The notes: generated by a model from the letters alone, not told the origin. A stretch of 64,000 bases of DNA from Guyanagaster necrorhizus (GCF_019112545.1 NW_025064884.1:1748032-1812031), one strand, 5' to 3'. Shown: positions 35,591 to 49,100, counted from the stretch's first letter. Translations and numbers: made by a program.

Positions 35591-36050
35591 TGTTATGATT
35601 TTCTATTCTTTTCCTTGATTAACCTCTATTTATGCTTAGTCAGAGTGCTAGAATGAGCACTTAAGACTATGAGATGAAGCTTAATCATCACAACTAAGCT
35701 GAGTTGGTCATTGTCTTTTGATGCAACAATGTTGCCAGATAATGTACAACTCTCTTTTTATATACAGTAATGATGCTCAAGGATAATAGGTACAAAGGAT
35801 GTGACAATACACAATTAGGTAGCAGTATAATTAGCACAGACATATACAGTATTTAAGGAGACTCACTCTCACTGGAAAACCTCAGCTTCAAGCTAAAGTT
35901 TATTTATCTCATTCCACCCTCAAGCCAATCCTTCAGGCCTTATGACACATCAATCAGAATATGCATCAAGTGGACTCAGTTGATCACCTGAAGTGTGAGG
36001 TGACATTTGTTTATCATGTGTATCTATTCACATGATGCTTGAGTCTAACA
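35591..36050 (+). repeat. Element G 3' LTR
   Basis: TGTTATGATT to GTCTAACA, 460 bp. Contains AGCTTCAAGCTAA at 35,884-35,896, fully complementary to the PBS. Confidence 0.9.
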
Positions 36051-36055
36051 ATATT
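36051..36055 (+). repeat. Target site duplication ATATT (right)
   Basis: Second copy of ATATT; element D sequence resumes after it. Confidence 0.88.
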
Positions 36056-36094
36056 ATAAATGAATATCATCCAAGAGATTTCTTATGGCCAGAA
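36056..36094 (+). pseudogene. Element D fragment between two insertions
   Basis: Only 39 bp of element D (ISSKRFLMAR-like, the stretch just before RT) separate elements G and F. The last five bases, CAGAA, are the left target duplication of F. Confidence 0.65.
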
Positions 36095-36560
36095 TGTTAA
36101 GCTCAAGCAACATATGATCTAAACACATGATAAACAGATGCTGTATTATCTTCATACAGTCACACCTGAGTTTATTATATGTGTCTATGTAGTGTTATAT
36201 TCTAAGACCTTTGCAAGTGGCTTAAGATAGAATAGTAAAGTGTAAACTTTAGCTCAAAGCTAGAGATATACAGCAAGAGCTAGCCTACTTATATACTGCT
36301 TATCCATTAAGATAAATATACTACTACTAATTGTGTCTGTCCAAGTCTTTGTGCTCTTTGTCTTTGAGCATCACTACTATCTACAAAAGACTTGTTGTGC
36401 ATTATTAAGAGATGTCATTGCATTGAAAGACAATGATGGACTTGGCTTGTTGTGATGACTAAGCCTGTTCTACAGTCTCAAGCACTGGTTTAAATGCTCT
36501 GACTAAGCATAAATAGGGGTTAATGAAATAAAGATGAGAAAAAAGGAGAAAATTATAACA
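36095..36560 (-). repeat. Element F 3' LTR
   Basis: On the plus strand it reads TGTTAAGCTC to AATTATAACA. Next to it, TTACCACCTTCTTAAG (36,561-36,576) is the polypurine tract in reverse. Confidence 0.88.
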
Positions 36561-36599
36561 TTACCACCTTCTTAAGATTATTACTCCAATAGCTTAATT

Positions 36600-39500
36600 T
36601 AGAGATAATTTATAGTCATGTATTACTCTGTTGGCATTCATATACTTTTCATTGATCCATTGGTTAGATTCAGGGCTGTAGCTCTTCCAACTGACCAAAT
36701 AATCCACTGTTGTTTACATTTCTCCACTATATGCATGGATCTTTTATAATTTATAATTAAAGACTTGGTCAATCTCATAGTATTTCTTATTTTGATCAAT
36801 TTGAGGGGTGATGATAGTGGTATAAATATATTCAGTGTGTATAATGTTGGGATGATAGCCATAGTTGATGAAGAAAGAGGTCTTCCCTGTTGCCACATAG
36901 ATGTGATTATTGTGTTGGAAGGTGGCTAATGCAAGCCATTCAACCCAGTCATCTTGATGATAATTGATGAAAAGTCAGAGATATTTTTCAATCTCCTCCT
37001 TGACTTGTTCTATTTGTCCATTGGTTTGAGGGTGATATGCTATGAAGGCATTTTGTTGGATGTTAGTAGCTGATATAGGTCATCAAGAAACTTCAAGATA
37101 AACTGAGGCTCTTGATTAAAGATAATGACCTGGGCATGCCATATTTGATGTGGACTTCATCTCAAAGAATTTTAGCTCATCTTTCTGATGTTAATTCTAT
37201 AGAACATGCAACTGGAATAATCATCTTGAAAAATTGATTGATGATTATCAGTATAGCATCATAACTATTACAGTTGGACAATCTTATGATCATGTCCACT
37301 GAAATGTGGATCCATAGTGATTTAGGAATCTTGTTTGGGTGGAGAGATGCTGTATACAGTTGAGTTGATATTTTTTTTCATTGGCAGATTTTGCATTTCT
37401 TTATATATCATTCAATATTCTGACTCATCTTCAGCTATCAATATTCCTGTAAGATTAACTCCTTGATTTTTGTGATCTCTGGATGACCTGCTGTTGCATA
37501 ATTATAACATGTGGCAATAATCTCTCCTCAGAGTTGTTGATCTCTTGGAATGTAGATCTACCTGTCATACTAGATCAATCCTCTATCCTTTATCATTCCT
37601 TATTTGTGATTCAATGATGAAGCCACTCATTGATCTCATTTAGTGTTGTCCCATGTTGCACTCTTGATCTGTTCATGGATTTCTTCTTCAGTCAGTATCA
37701 TCATTGGCTGAAAACTTTCAGGCTTTAACAATATGACACTCTCATTGTTATTGTTTCCCTGGTCATGATCCACCCATTGACTCAGGAGATCTGCTTTCTG
37801 ATTTGCCACTCTGGCCTTGTGATGAAGGGTATAGTCATATTTGGAGAGCTCCATCACCCAGTATATCTGTCAATGATTTAGCTTCTGGGGTAGTCAAAAG
37901 TATCAGAGATTTTGATGATCAGTCCAGATTTCAAAGATCTGGACTGCTCCAATTAGATAATATTGCCATTCTGCTAGAGCCAGCATGATAGTCAGGGGCT
38001 CTTTGTTATAGATCTCATAGTTCCACTCTATGATGATTAGGGCCTTTGAGAGAAAGGTTACTGGTCTCCATCTTTCTTTCTGCTTTTGTGAGAGTACTGC
38101 ACTGATCACTCCTTCATTGGAGTCAGCTTCCACCCTAAACTTCCCACTCTGTGTCAGTATTACAAGGACAACATCCTTAGTAAGCTATTGTTTAAGATTG
38201 TCAAATGCAGTTTGTTGTGCATGTCTCCAGTTCTAGAGAGCATTGCCAGTCAATTGCATTATTGGTCAGATGATCTTGCTATAGTCCCATATGAACCACC
38301 AGTAGAAGTTGATAAATCTCAAAAAGGATTATAGCTCCTTCTTCTTCATTGGTGTTAGCCATTCCATTACTCCTGCCACTTTTATCAGATCCATGCAAAT
38401 ACTTTCTTCACTGATAATGACCCTTAGATACTCTGTTTCCAAGACCTCAAATTCACACTTCTCTACTTTGAGAAACAGCTTGTGTTTCCTCATAAGTGCA
38501 AGTACCTGTCAGACTAATCAGTGGTGTTCCTCATGATCCTTGGACATAATAAGGATATTATCCAAATAGATGGTGACTTTTTCAGTGGTGATGAGATCCT
38601 TAAAGATATTGTTCATCATCCACTGAAAGATTGCTGATGAATTGGTTAGTCTGAAGAATATTACTATAGGCTTGAACAGCTCTCAGTTTGTTTGAAAAGC
38701 AGCCTTCTATTCATCACCCTCTTTGATCTGGACATTGTTATATTCTCATCTGACATCCAGTTTAGTATAGTATCTGGCCTCATGCAGCTTGTCCATGAGT
38801 TCTGAAATGAGAGGAAGGAGATAACAGTTTTTAATTGTTATCTCATTCAACCTTCAATAATCCTGTATTGGCTAAAGTTTTCCATTCTTCTTTTTAATAA
38901 AGAAGAAGAGAGAGGCCATGGGAGATTTGAAAGGTCTGATCCTTCTACTGGAGAGGTTTTCATCAAAGAACTGGTCTAGTTCCTGTTGTTCATAGTTGCT
39001 GAGAGAGTATATCTTGCAGTCCAGGTTCACATTTGCATTTGATATTAGTTCAATAGCATGGTTCCATAGTTTCAGTTTCAGTAGCTCATCAAAACTTTTT
39101 TTATTGAATAGATTCTGATAATCTCAGGCCCATTCTGGAACTATTTTCTCAAATATTTTTTCTTTCTTCTCTGTGTTGGCTTTCATGGCCAAGTCATTAG
39201 TATGGCATATTGCTTGAATGTGTAATGCCTGTTGGAGGTCTATGGTGAAAATAGTCTCTCTGTCCTCTATCTCCTCATCCTATCAATCCTCAGGATCTTC
39301 ATCAGGTAATTCAAAGGAGATTTTTCAGCACTGGCAGCAAGCAAAAGTGATTCAGCCAGTCTTTCAATTGATGAATGGGTTGTATTAGATTAGTCAGTCA
39401 TGATCAAGAAATATTTCTTTGATTCTTAGCTTGATTACTGCCAGGTCAATCCACTCTGAATGGTCACTGATAGTCAAGCATAATTTGATGAATTCAGTGA

Positions 39501-40143
39501 TTGAACTAGTCTGATTCTTAGTTCCATCCACATTATAGACTGGTATGAGAGCTGCTGTTGCTCTGGTGAGAAGTCTATGCTTGTCAATGAAAGCTCAGTT
39601 GATTGAACTCTCTGTGCAGCCACTGTCAATCAGAGCTGTTACTGCATGTGTAGATCAAGACATAAGAGTCTTGATCTATGCTTCAGTGATTAGGTCTTGT
39701 CCTGGAGTCTTTTGTTATCAGATATATTTTTAAGGGTCTTTGAGTTCATCAAGCCATTCCAATGCCCAACATCATTCAGCCCATCTCATTCCTTCAACCA
39801 TCCCATTGATTACTTCCTCTATTTGGGTCTTATGTATCCAATTCTTGAGTACCACCTTTGCTTCTTCTTCATTTCTCACATCTTTGATAGTATGCCAAGT
39901 CTATTTAGTATCAAATGGTTTGAGCTATCTGGTGGAAGTCTCTCCCTCTGTTTGGCCCATAGGCAGTTAAGTGTTAGGTTTTTGCAATTCTTTAAGCATA
40001 TGTGTGATAGTCAGAGATTGGGATACATTCAAATGCATATATAAGTTAGGCATAGTTGTACCTACAGAGATACTATTAGTCTGTCCTGCAGCTATGTTTA
40101 ACACACTGTCAAGTCCTTCAGCTGATCCAGTAGAATCACTCAC
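36600..40143 (-). pseudogene. Element F pol
   Basis: Read leftwards from about 40,143. The protease triad DSG is intact (39,619-39,627). RT motif is YLDN at 38,557-38,568. RNase H (VEADSNEGVISAVLS, 38,133-38,090) is open to 37,903. Integrase zinc and DDE core lie about 37,560-36,950, chromodomain near 36,700-36,620. Stops in most segments. Domain order is as in G and E. Confidence 0.82.
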
Positions 40144-41900
40144 TGGTTGGCTCTGTCTTTTACCTTCTCCACCTTTGTGTCCTTGCTGAGTTCTTCTTCT
40201 TTCTGTAGCTTGGCAATCTGCACCCATGTCTTCTCTAGTTCACTTCTTCTTTAGACAATCTCATGATAAATGCCTCTTCTGTCTACAATTGAAGCATTTG
40301 CCTTTCTTCTTGAGCCAATCTATATTCATTGGTTTGTCTGCCCTGGTGTATGTGGTTTCTGTTTCTGTCTTCTGTGTTCCATACATAGAGGCATTTGAGG
40401 ATGAAGTAGTGTTTTTAGCAGTGCTAGTTTGCTGGAGAGATTTTGTGTTAGGGAGTTGGTATAGTTTGCAGCTATTCTGGAGATTGGTCTGCTCAGCCTT
40501 CTGTCACTGCCACTCCTTATACATCTTGATGATCCAATCCTTCCATGCATTATATTCTCTCAGAAAATTCATCCTGATATCTGAGATCATTTTGATATAA
40601 GATGATGAGGCTCCCTGCTTAAGTGCTTTGACCATTTGTCTATCATTGATGACATCTTCCCATATTCTCATAAGCTTTGCAAGCTGTTCTAGCTCATTGA
40701 AGTATTCTGTCACCAGTTTATCATCCATCTTGTACTCTTTCATCTTGCTCTTGTGTACTTCTTGTATGACAGAGTCAATAAACTTATCATTGAGCATTTG
40801 TTTAAATATGGACCAGAATGGCAGTCAGTGGTGCTACCTGGTTGTAGAGTAGAAGTTGGGTGAAATGAGGATCCATCAGGTCTTTGCTTTGTTCTCAAGA
40901 TATGACAAGGCAAAGGTGATCTTGTTCATATCCATCCCAAGATAGGTAATATAAACCTTGAAATATTATTCACAGTTGATTAAGAATTGATCAATGTTGT
41001 CTGATGCACTCTTGAAAGGGTAGGATTTTCAGAGGAGATCAGGCCTACACTGGAGTACAGCAGCATTCTCCAGTAACATCTCTATTGAGTTTGAATACTG
41101 ATCAAAGAGTGGCTAACACTATTCAGTTGGCAGTCCAGAGAATAAGTGCAAAGAGTTGTCATCAACAACAGGGCTCTTTATAGAGGCTGTTTCTTTTCAT
41201 ACAATTACTCTGTTTTATATGGTGAATCCCAGTCTGAGAGCTTTGGGATCATCCTTCACAGATTCTTTATTACTTCCTTCAGCTTCATCAGATGGTGGCT
41301 GTTCTCTAAGAAGCCAACTTTCTTGACTAGTTCAGAGTTTTCAAAATTCAGTGTTCTAAGTGGTCAGTCATAGTCAGCTGTGAGTAAGCTGAGTTGCTGT
41401 TGTTCAAACTAATAGCATAGAATATATATTTCAAATGCTGATAGTTCAGATAGATGATACTATATAGATGGCACACTTCAGCATGACCAAGAGGGTTCAC
41501 AGCATTGGTTTAATTTTATACTTGGACTTGTATGCCAGAAGTGGTCCCAGTTAATCCATGGAGTTATACCTGTTGTAAATAAAAATAGCTCATTCAGTTA
41601 TAGTGTACTATAAAATATCTCATTTTTCAGTGTCATTCACAATGGTATATTCCTTTTCTAGAGACAATATTAGCCAGCTAATATCTTTCCATAGAACTAC
41701 TGTTCCTTTTTGATACAGCCTTAAATATTCTTTCTCCTGTTCTCATTGTATTTTGTCAAATAATACTTCTTCATCTGTTTCTTCTGCAGTATATTCTCAG
41801 TCTCTCCATTTAAGAGGAATGTTCTCCTCCTCATTCTTGTCCTTATCCTCATCACCTGCCTTGTCCTCACTGTTCTCAATGAGGAAGCTGTTGGGCTGGT
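40140..41900 (-). pseudogene. Element F gag
   Basis: The acidic block EDKAGDEDKDKNEEENIPLKW (41,880-41,800) is followed by a divergent middle. The capsid-like segment at 40,797-40,504 is open for 97 codons (NDKFIDSVIQEVHKSKMKEYK). The zinc knuckle near 40,300-40,250 reads CFNCRQKRHLS, stop, DC. The stop TGA at 40,140-40,142 overlaps pol in the same CAGTGAGT context. A frameshift lies between 40,500 and 40,300. The gag frame is also open through most of ORF1 (42,249-41,797 and 42,651-42,256). Confidence 0.7.
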
Positions 41901-43297
41901 CATAGATGAGCAGAGGCTGAGGCTTGATTGTTGCTGGAGAGCTGGTTGTCATTCCTGTTACTGGGTCTGGCATTGTTAGAGGTGGTCTCAGGAGAAGGCT
42001 GCTCATTAGGTTGGCCAGTGCCAATCTCAACATCTTCTTAGTAGTCTCTGTATGCTCTTTGCTTCTCCAGTTCTTGGCAATACTGGCAGAAGTTTCTATA
42101 GAACCGTGAGTTGAGAAAGAGTGCTGCAACTCTTCCCCCAAGAAATCTTCAGAGGCCATGGTTGGGAATGTGAGCATTGAGAGGGACTTGAAGCCTATAA
42201 GCATTGAGTATAGACTCAGAGTGGAAAGGAATGATGTCAGTTTCTGCAATGCTGTCTATTCCAGAGGCAGGGGGATAAGTACTCCTCTTAGCAGCTTTGC
42301 TGAGAGTGATGGCCTCTGCAGATCCTGCTCATGGATCAATTTCTGCAGGAGTGCTGGGCTCTCAGAAGAGAGAGTCTGAGATTCCTGTTTAGAGACTATA
42401 CTGACTTGAGGAACCAGATCCCCAAGTGGCTGCCTCAAGCTCATGCTGGTGGTGTCAGAACTGGCAGTTGTATCTGGCCTCCTCATACTTGTTCTGAGCC
42501 TGGGCCACTGTGTACTTAGCAACATCCTGAGCTCTTTCTTCTGCATCTTGCTGCTCCAACTCTGCTCAATTGGCTGCAGAATAATCTTCTCTTGCAATGT
42601 GCTCAATGTTCCTTCAGGCATTGATTTCAAAGCTGAATAAAAAGAAATCACTGAGAGTTAATGGGAGAGAGCTGAGGGTCTGGGGGATTGGACTGTCATA
42701 TGAGGTTGCATAAAGTGAGTTGTGTCCAGAGTTTGGAGATGTGTGCCAGAAGCCTGGAGCTACTCAAGTGGCATCAAGAAAGTCTCTGGCACAGTCTCCA
42801 ATTCTGTGCTCAGATGGAGCAATAGAAGAGTTAGAGGATGGCTCATTATCAAAGAAGTCCTCAGGAAGATTCTCATTCTCATGGTACAGGACTGAAGGGA
42901 AGTGCACCAGAATCCATGGGTTTCTGAATTCAGCAAGCTGATTATTGCCATTTCTGTTGTTTCACTGATGTCAAGGAGAGTATTGATGTTCTTTTTCAGC
43001 ACTCTATGTATTCAAGCCACTAGACCTGGCTTTGAGTATGGGTCTGAACATAGGCTGGAAGGAAGCTCAAGCAGAGGCAGGAATATCATAGAAGAGAAGA
43101 TTGGGCATGACATTTCAAAGAATTTGTTGTCCTTGCTGGAAGGCTTGATAGTGCCTGATTATCCAAGCTGTTACTGATTGTTGTCCTCAACAAAGTTGGA
43201 TGATCATGAGTAAGCTGAGAAGCATTTTAATGATGGAAGCTAAAAGCTTAAAGTAGTCATCAGTAAGGTCAGGAGTTGTAGATGCTGATGGTGGCAT
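41900..43297 (-). pseudogene. Element F ORF1 with N-terminal membrane helix
   Basis: ATG at 43,295-43,297, stop TGA at 41,900-41,902, 466 codons. The N-terminus is MPPSASTTPDLTDDY, then hydrophobic FKLLASIIKMLLSLLMIIQLC (residues about 16-36), in the same place as in G and E. Downstream NENLPEDFFDNEPSSNSS matches the NYEDKDLPTDFF of G. A Gln/Glu-rich helix follows (EQQDAEERAQDVAKYTVAQA) and a tail (DVEIGTGQPNEQPSPET). Interrupted by stops at likely Gln/Trp/Arg codons. Function unknown. Confidence 0.6.
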
Positions 43298-43341
43298 TCA
43301 GTTTTTTTCATGCTTATTATGTATAAGGAAAGAGAAGCAGA

Positions 43342-43354
43342 AGCTTTGAGCTAA
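43342..43354 (-). promoter_or_regulatory. Primer-binding site of element F
   Basis: Plus-strand AGCTTTGAGCTAA. The minus-strand PBS pairs perfectly over 13 bases with the element's own LTR block at 43,510-43,522, whose minus-strand sequence is also AGCTTTGAGCTAA. It lies one base from the LTR. TATA (TATATAAG, minus) is at 43,549-43,556, 34 bp upstream of the block. Confidence 0.72.
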
Positions 43355-43355
43355 T

Positions 43356-43820
43356 TGTTAAGCTTAAACAACATATGACCTAAACATATGATAAACAGAT
43401 GCTGTATCACCTTTATACAGTCATGCCTGAGTTCACTATATGTGTCTATATGGTGTTATATTTCAAGGCCTTTGCAAGTGGCTCAAGATAAAATAGTGAA
43501 GTGTAAACTTTAGCTCAAAGCTGAGGATATACAGCAAGAGCTAGCCTACTTATATACTGCTCATCCATCAAGATAAATATACTACTACTAATTGTGTCTG
43601 TCCAAGTCCTTATGCTCTTTGTCCTTAAGCATCACTACTATCTACAAAAGAGTTGTTATGCACCATTGAGGGATGTTGTTGCATTGGAAGACAATGATGA
43701 ACTTGGCTTATTGTGATGACTAAGCCTGTTCCATGGTCTCAAGCACTGGTCTAAGTTTTCTGACTAAGCATAAATAGGGGTTAATCAAATAAAGATGAGA
43801 AAAAAGGAGAAATCATAACA
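43356..43820 (-). repeat. Element F 5' LTR
   Basis: On the plus strand it reads TGTTAAGCTT to AATCATAACA. Contains the minus-strand TATA box and self-primer block. Confidence 0.88.
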
Positions 43821-43825
43821 TAGAA

Positions 43826-45678
43826 AAGCAGAGGCTCATGCATCATTTTATGATGTTGCAGGAAGCTGGATTCATATGGGACAAGTCACAGAGGAGGAAA
43901 TTCAGAGAAGATTTTCTCCTCCTGATGACTATCTCCACTATAGAACACATCTCTTGGGTTCACAAAAACATTTCCATTCTCCCAGATCTGTATCATAAAG
44001 TCATAGACATAGTCAAAGACAAGATTGCTTCAGGAATATATGAGCCTTTTAGTTCTTTATATCACTCTAAGTGGTTCACAGTATTCAAGAAAGACAGGCA
44101 TTCACTACAGATCATTCATAATCTACAGTCTCTCAATGCAGTTACCATCCACAACTCAGAGGTACCTCCACTCATCAAACAGCTAGCTGAAATCTTTAGC
44201 AGATGAGTGTGTTATGGAGTTTTCAGCCTTTTTATTACCTTTGATCAGCATTTGCTTTCAGTAGATAGCAGAGATCTGATAACCTTCCAAATCTCTTTAG
44301 AGACTTTTCAGCTAACCATGCTCCCAATAGGATAAACAAATTTGATGCAGATGCTCTAAGGGAATATAACCTACATCTGCAGAATAAAATATCTGATGTT
44401 ACAATTCTATTCATTAATGACACAGATGTGAAAGAGCCCATCAGCCACTATAAAACTACAGACAACAGCTACAAGATGATACCTGATAACACATAGATCT
44501 GCTGTTTCATATGAGAGTATTTCTAAAACCTCAATTGAATTGTACAGCAGATGAAATATGCTGGCTGCATCTGATCAGAAAAGAAGGATTATCTCTGCAT
44601 GCTGGAAGCTGTAATAGTCAGACACAAGTGTATATATGAAGACTGAGTGCCAGAGAATGAAAAAGTTAACAAGATCAAGAACTGAGACCCATGCCAGAAC
44701 TTGACTGATGTCTGCTCATTTTTGGGCACTGCTGGAATCCTAAGGATATATGTCTGCAATTACAGCCTGATTGCAAGACTACTGGTGAATCTCACTCAAA
44801 AAGAGATCAAGTTTTTCTGAGAGCCAGATCAGAAAGCAGCCTAAGAGACACTCAAACAGAAAATCATCAACTCTCCCACTCTCTGTCTGACAGACTATAA
44901 GTTGGAAGCTCCTGTCATATTAGCCATTGATATCAGCTCATAAGCAGTCAGGTATGCCATATTCCAAGAGGACCCAGCCAACTCAAAGAGAAGATATCTC
45001 TTCCATTTTGGTTTGATTTCTCTGAATGCAATAGAGGCAAAATATAGCCAGCCAAAACTCAAACTATATAGTCTGTACAGGGCACTGAAAGAAGCTGCCA
45101 TATGGATCATTGGAGTAAAGAATCTTGTAGTAGAGGTCAATGCCACCACTATCAAGAGGATAATCAACAATCTGGATATGAATCCAAGCAGTCATCAATC
45201 ACTGGATGGCAGGCATTCTTCTGCTCAACTTCAAGATAGTACATGTTTCTGAAGTTAGACATAGTGTGGATAGACTGTCCAAAAGGCACCCATGATCTAA
45301 GGATGAACCTGCTCAGAGAGATAATTTAGACTAGATCAACAAGATATATAGCTTTATGCATATAATCAATCTACTCATCAGAAAGTGAGCATCTGGCAGG
45401 AGGATACTATTCCTGATGTGGATGCTTATCTAGAGCCAGATCCACTCACTGGCAATAGATCTGCTTACTTCTAATAAGAAAGTCAAGATCTCTTGGAGTG
45501 CAAAGGCAAAAGCTAATGACATTAGGTTGCAGCTGGTTATAGACTATCTGATGGATTTCAAAATATCCATCTCTTTGAATGAAGATCAGAAAAAGACATT
45601 CATCAATTATGCTTCAAATTTCTTCTTTCTTAACAGCTGTCTTTGAAAACATAACACTAGTGGAGAACATAAGCTGAT
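43826..45678 (+). pseudogene. Element D RT and RNase H
   Basis: Continuation of D after G and F. The pre-RT region LMHHFMMLQEAGFIWDKSQR leads into an open 122-codon stretch (43,838-44,206) with NISILPDLYHKVIDIVKDK, IYEPFSSLYHSKWFTVFKK and LQSLNAVTIHN. The polymerase site reads FIND at 44,410-44,421, where [FY]IDD is expected. RNase H has VILAIDISS (about 44,910) and SQPKLKLYSLYRALKEA, NLVVEVNATTIK (45,013-45,252 open). It ends GEHKLI at the CTGAT target site of element E. Domain content matches Agaricomycete gypsy gag-pol without chromodomain. Confidence 0.82.
45674..45678 (+). repeat. Target site duplication CTGAT (left)
   Basis: CTGAT directly precedes element E and recurs at 53,665-53,669. 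Confidence 0.9.
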
Positions 45679-46114
45679 TGTTAGGCCCAAGCATTATGTG
45701 AACCAATACACATGATAAACAGGTGTCTCTTCGCACTTCAAGAGATCACCTGAGTTCACTGAGTATGTACTTGTTCAGTGTATCACAAGGTCAGTTGTTG
45801 ACTTGAGGTAGAATGGTGGTTGCAAACTTTAGCTCGAAGCTGGGTTGTCTCAGTGAGAGCTGTGAGTCTTAAATACAGTGTGGTCTGTGCTAATAATACT
45901 GCTACTAATTGTATCATTCTGTGTCCATAGTGCCCATTGTCTTTGAGCATCATTGTTGTACATAAAAGGCTGATTGTGCATCATTGAGCATCATTGTGGA
46001 TGTTTGAAGAATAAGTCAGTTGTGATGACCAATCTCTTCTCATGATCCCCATTTGGTGCTCTGACTAAGCATAAATAGGGGTAAAAGTCAAAGAAAAGAG
46101 AAAAAATCATAACA
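45679..46114 (-). repeat. Element E 3' LTR (436 bp)
   Basis: Plus strand TGTTAGGCCC to AATCATAACA. Followed by TTACCCCCTCCTTAAG (46,115-46,130), the reversed polypurine tract. Confidence 0.9.
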
Positions 46115-46134
46115 TTACCCCCTCCTTAAGACCA

Positions 46135-49100
46135 TCATTCTGATGGCCTAATTTAGGAATAATTCATATTCATGTATGGCATTATCAGCATTCATATATT
46201 TTTTGTTTATCCACTGATTGGATTTTGAGCTATATCTCTTCCAACTGACCAAATAGTCAACTGTAGTTGTAGAACCACTGCCTTTTGTGTTAACTTTTTC
46301 CAGTTTATGATTTAAAACCTGGTCGATTTTGTAGTGTTTCTTATCGTCGATCAGGTCTGGGGGCAGTGGCAGAGGTCATTCTTGGTTTGGAAATGCTGGT
46401 GCAATGTATGGGGATAGTAGTGTTTCATTGAACATATCATGGATTTTCCAGAACATGGGCAACTTTAGTTTATACACAGCAGATCCCACTTTTGATAGTA
46501 TGGGGAATAGTTCGGTGTGCTTGTCGGCCAATTTCCATTTAGGTCATGGCAGATGGAGGTTTATCATGTCTAGCCAGACCTTGTCTTTAATATTATATAT
46601 ATGCACCAGACATCGGTGTTTATCATATTGGTGTTTCATGGTTGCCATAGTTTTCTCTAACATGGACTTAGTTTCTTCATGAATTTTGGTCATGGTTGTT
46701 GCAAAGGCAGAGGAGGCAGGGGTTGAGACATAGTGTCATATTGTTTGGGTGACATGTGGATGACACCCATGGTTTACAAAGAATGGAGTTTTTCCTGTGG
46801 CTGAATGTATTCAGTTATTATATTGGAATGCTGCAAGTGCCAACCATTCAATCCAGTCATTCTGTCAATAGTTAATAAAGAGGCAGAGGTATTTTTCAAT
46901 TTCCTGATTTGCACATTCTGTCTATCCATCAGTTTGCAGATGGTATACAGTGGATGCATTCCATTTGATGTTGAGGAGGTGGTATAAGTCATCAAGAAAT
47001 TTGGAGACAAATTGCAGTCCTCTATCTGAGATGACAACTTGAGGCATTCCATACTTTGCATATACCTCATTCCATAAGATTTTAGCCCACTCTTCTGAAG
47101 ATAATTTGGTGAAGCAGATGATCAGGATGATTGTCTTTAAGAAGCAATCGACAACAACAAGGATGACATTATACTCTTGACAATCCAGCAGTCTGGTGAT
47201 CATATTGACAGAGATGTGAGTTCACAGTGAAGTTAGGACCTCATTTGGGTATAGGGAGGCTGCATGAGCCTGAGTTGATGACTTTTCTCATTGACAGACC
47301 TCACAGACCTTGACATAAGCAGTGATGTCATTACCCATTTTAGGCCACCAGTACTCGCATAAGATGAGTTCTTTGGTTTTGGTGATGCCTGAATGATCAG
47401 CAGTAACATGGTCATAGCAGGTGGCGATGATTTCACCACAGAGTCTCTGATCTCAGGGAATATAAATCCATCTATCATAGTGAATCATCCCTCCTTCCTT
47501 TGTTAGCCCCCACTTGTGATTCAGAGATGGAGCGACTCTTTGATCTTATTTGTGAGTGTTGTAGATAGCACTTTTGATGTACTCATGAATTTCCTCTTTG
47601 GTCAGTATGATCATGGTATAGAAGTGTTCAGGTCGGAGTAGGATCACTCCATCATTGTCAGTTGTGTCTTGGTCATGATCTGCCCTTCGGCTAAGTAGAT
47701 CAGCCTTCCTGTTGGCCATCTCAGGTTTGTGATGCAAGGTATACTGGTACTGGCTTAACTCTGTTATCCATCATGCTTGTCAACAGTTGAGTTTTTGTGG
47801 CTGTCAGAAATATCGAAGATTTTGATGGTCCATCCAAATCTTGAAGACTTCTATTGCCCCAATCAAGTAATGCCACCATTCCTCAAGGGTGAGCATTATT
47901 GCAAGCAGTTCTTTGTCATATATTTCATAATTTCGCTCAGTGATGGTCAGTGCCTTAGAAAGGAAGGCCATCGGCTGCCACTTCCCATCCTGCTCCTGGG
48001 ATAGTACTGCTCTGACTGCCCCTTCACTTGAATCTGCCTCAACTCAGAATCTCCCTTCATGAGACAGAATAGCGAGGATGACATCTTCAGCCAGTCACCT
48101 TTTGAGATCCAAGGTGTTCTGTTGGGAGAGGCTCCATGTCCAGGGGGCATTACCAGTTAGCTGTGTCATGGGGCAGACTATTTTGCTATAGTCCCAGATA
48201 AACTGTTGGTAAAAGTTTGTGAATCTGAGAAAGGATTGAAGTTTCTTCTTTTTTACCGGTTCAGGCCATTCAGCTACTTCCGCCATCTTGACTGGATCTA
48301 TTTGGATGTTTTCTTCAGAGATAATTACTCCTAGGTACTCTGTCTCCAGAACTTCAAATTTGCACTTCTCTACTTTGAGGAAAAGTTTATGTTTCCTCAT
48401 GAGGCTCAGTACTTCCCATACTAGTGTTTGGTGCTCTTTCTTGGTTTTTGATATGATAAAGATGTCATCGAGATAGATAGTGACCTTCCCTGTGGTGATG
48501 AGGTCCTTGAAGATGTCATTCATCATCTATTGAAAGGTTGCAGGGGAGTTGGTGAGTCCGAAGAATATCACTGTTGGCTTGAATAGTCTCCTATTGGTTC
48601 TGAATGCAGCCTTCCATTTGTCCCTCTCTTTGATGCAAACATTATTGTATCTCCATCAGACATCAAGCTTGGTATAGTATTGAGTGCCTCAGAGTTTATC
48701 CATTAGCTCTGAGATTAAAGGCAGGGGGTAGTGATTTTTTATGGTCATCTCGTTAAGTTTTCAATAGTCCTGGACCAGGCAAAGCTTGCCATCCTTTTTT
48801 TTGACAAAGAAAAATGGTGATGCCATAGGGGATTTGGAGGGTCTTATCTGCCCACTGGACAGGTTCTCATCAAGGAACTTGTCCAGTTCATGTTGCTCAT
48901 TATTACTGAGTGGATAAGTTTTACAGTCCAAGTTGGCATTTGCATTTGGGATCAGTTCAATTGCATGGTCTCAGGGTTTCAGCTCTAGGAGTTCATTGAA
49001 ATTTTCCTTCATGAAGAGGTCCCTGAAATCTCATGCCCATTCAAGTACTATTTCTTCAAACGTTTTCTCTTCCCTTTGCTTGTTGGCTTGAGCAGCCAAA

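Larger units (their letters stand above)
27857..36050 (+). mobile_element. Element G: complete family A chromovirus (8,194 bp)
   Basis: LTRs of 461 and 460 bp, TSD ATATT, self-priming PBS, ORF1, gag, pol, chromodomain and polypurine tract are all present. It is inserted in element D between protease and RT. Coding frames have numerous stops, and the RT motif is YLDN. It keeps an intact protease triad and zinc knuckle, so decay is uneven. Confidence 0.92.
36095..43820 (-). mobile_element. Element F: complete chromovirus, minus strand (7,726 bp)
   Basis: LTRs of 466 and 465 bp. Flanks CAGAA (36,090-36,094) and TAGAA (43,821-43,825) are a 5-bp duplication with one C to T change. PBS, ORF1, gag, pol and polypurine tract are all present on the minus strand. 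Its LTRs resemble the family C LTR at 18,695. CpG is almost absent, and stops are more frequent than in element E. Confidence 0.9.
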
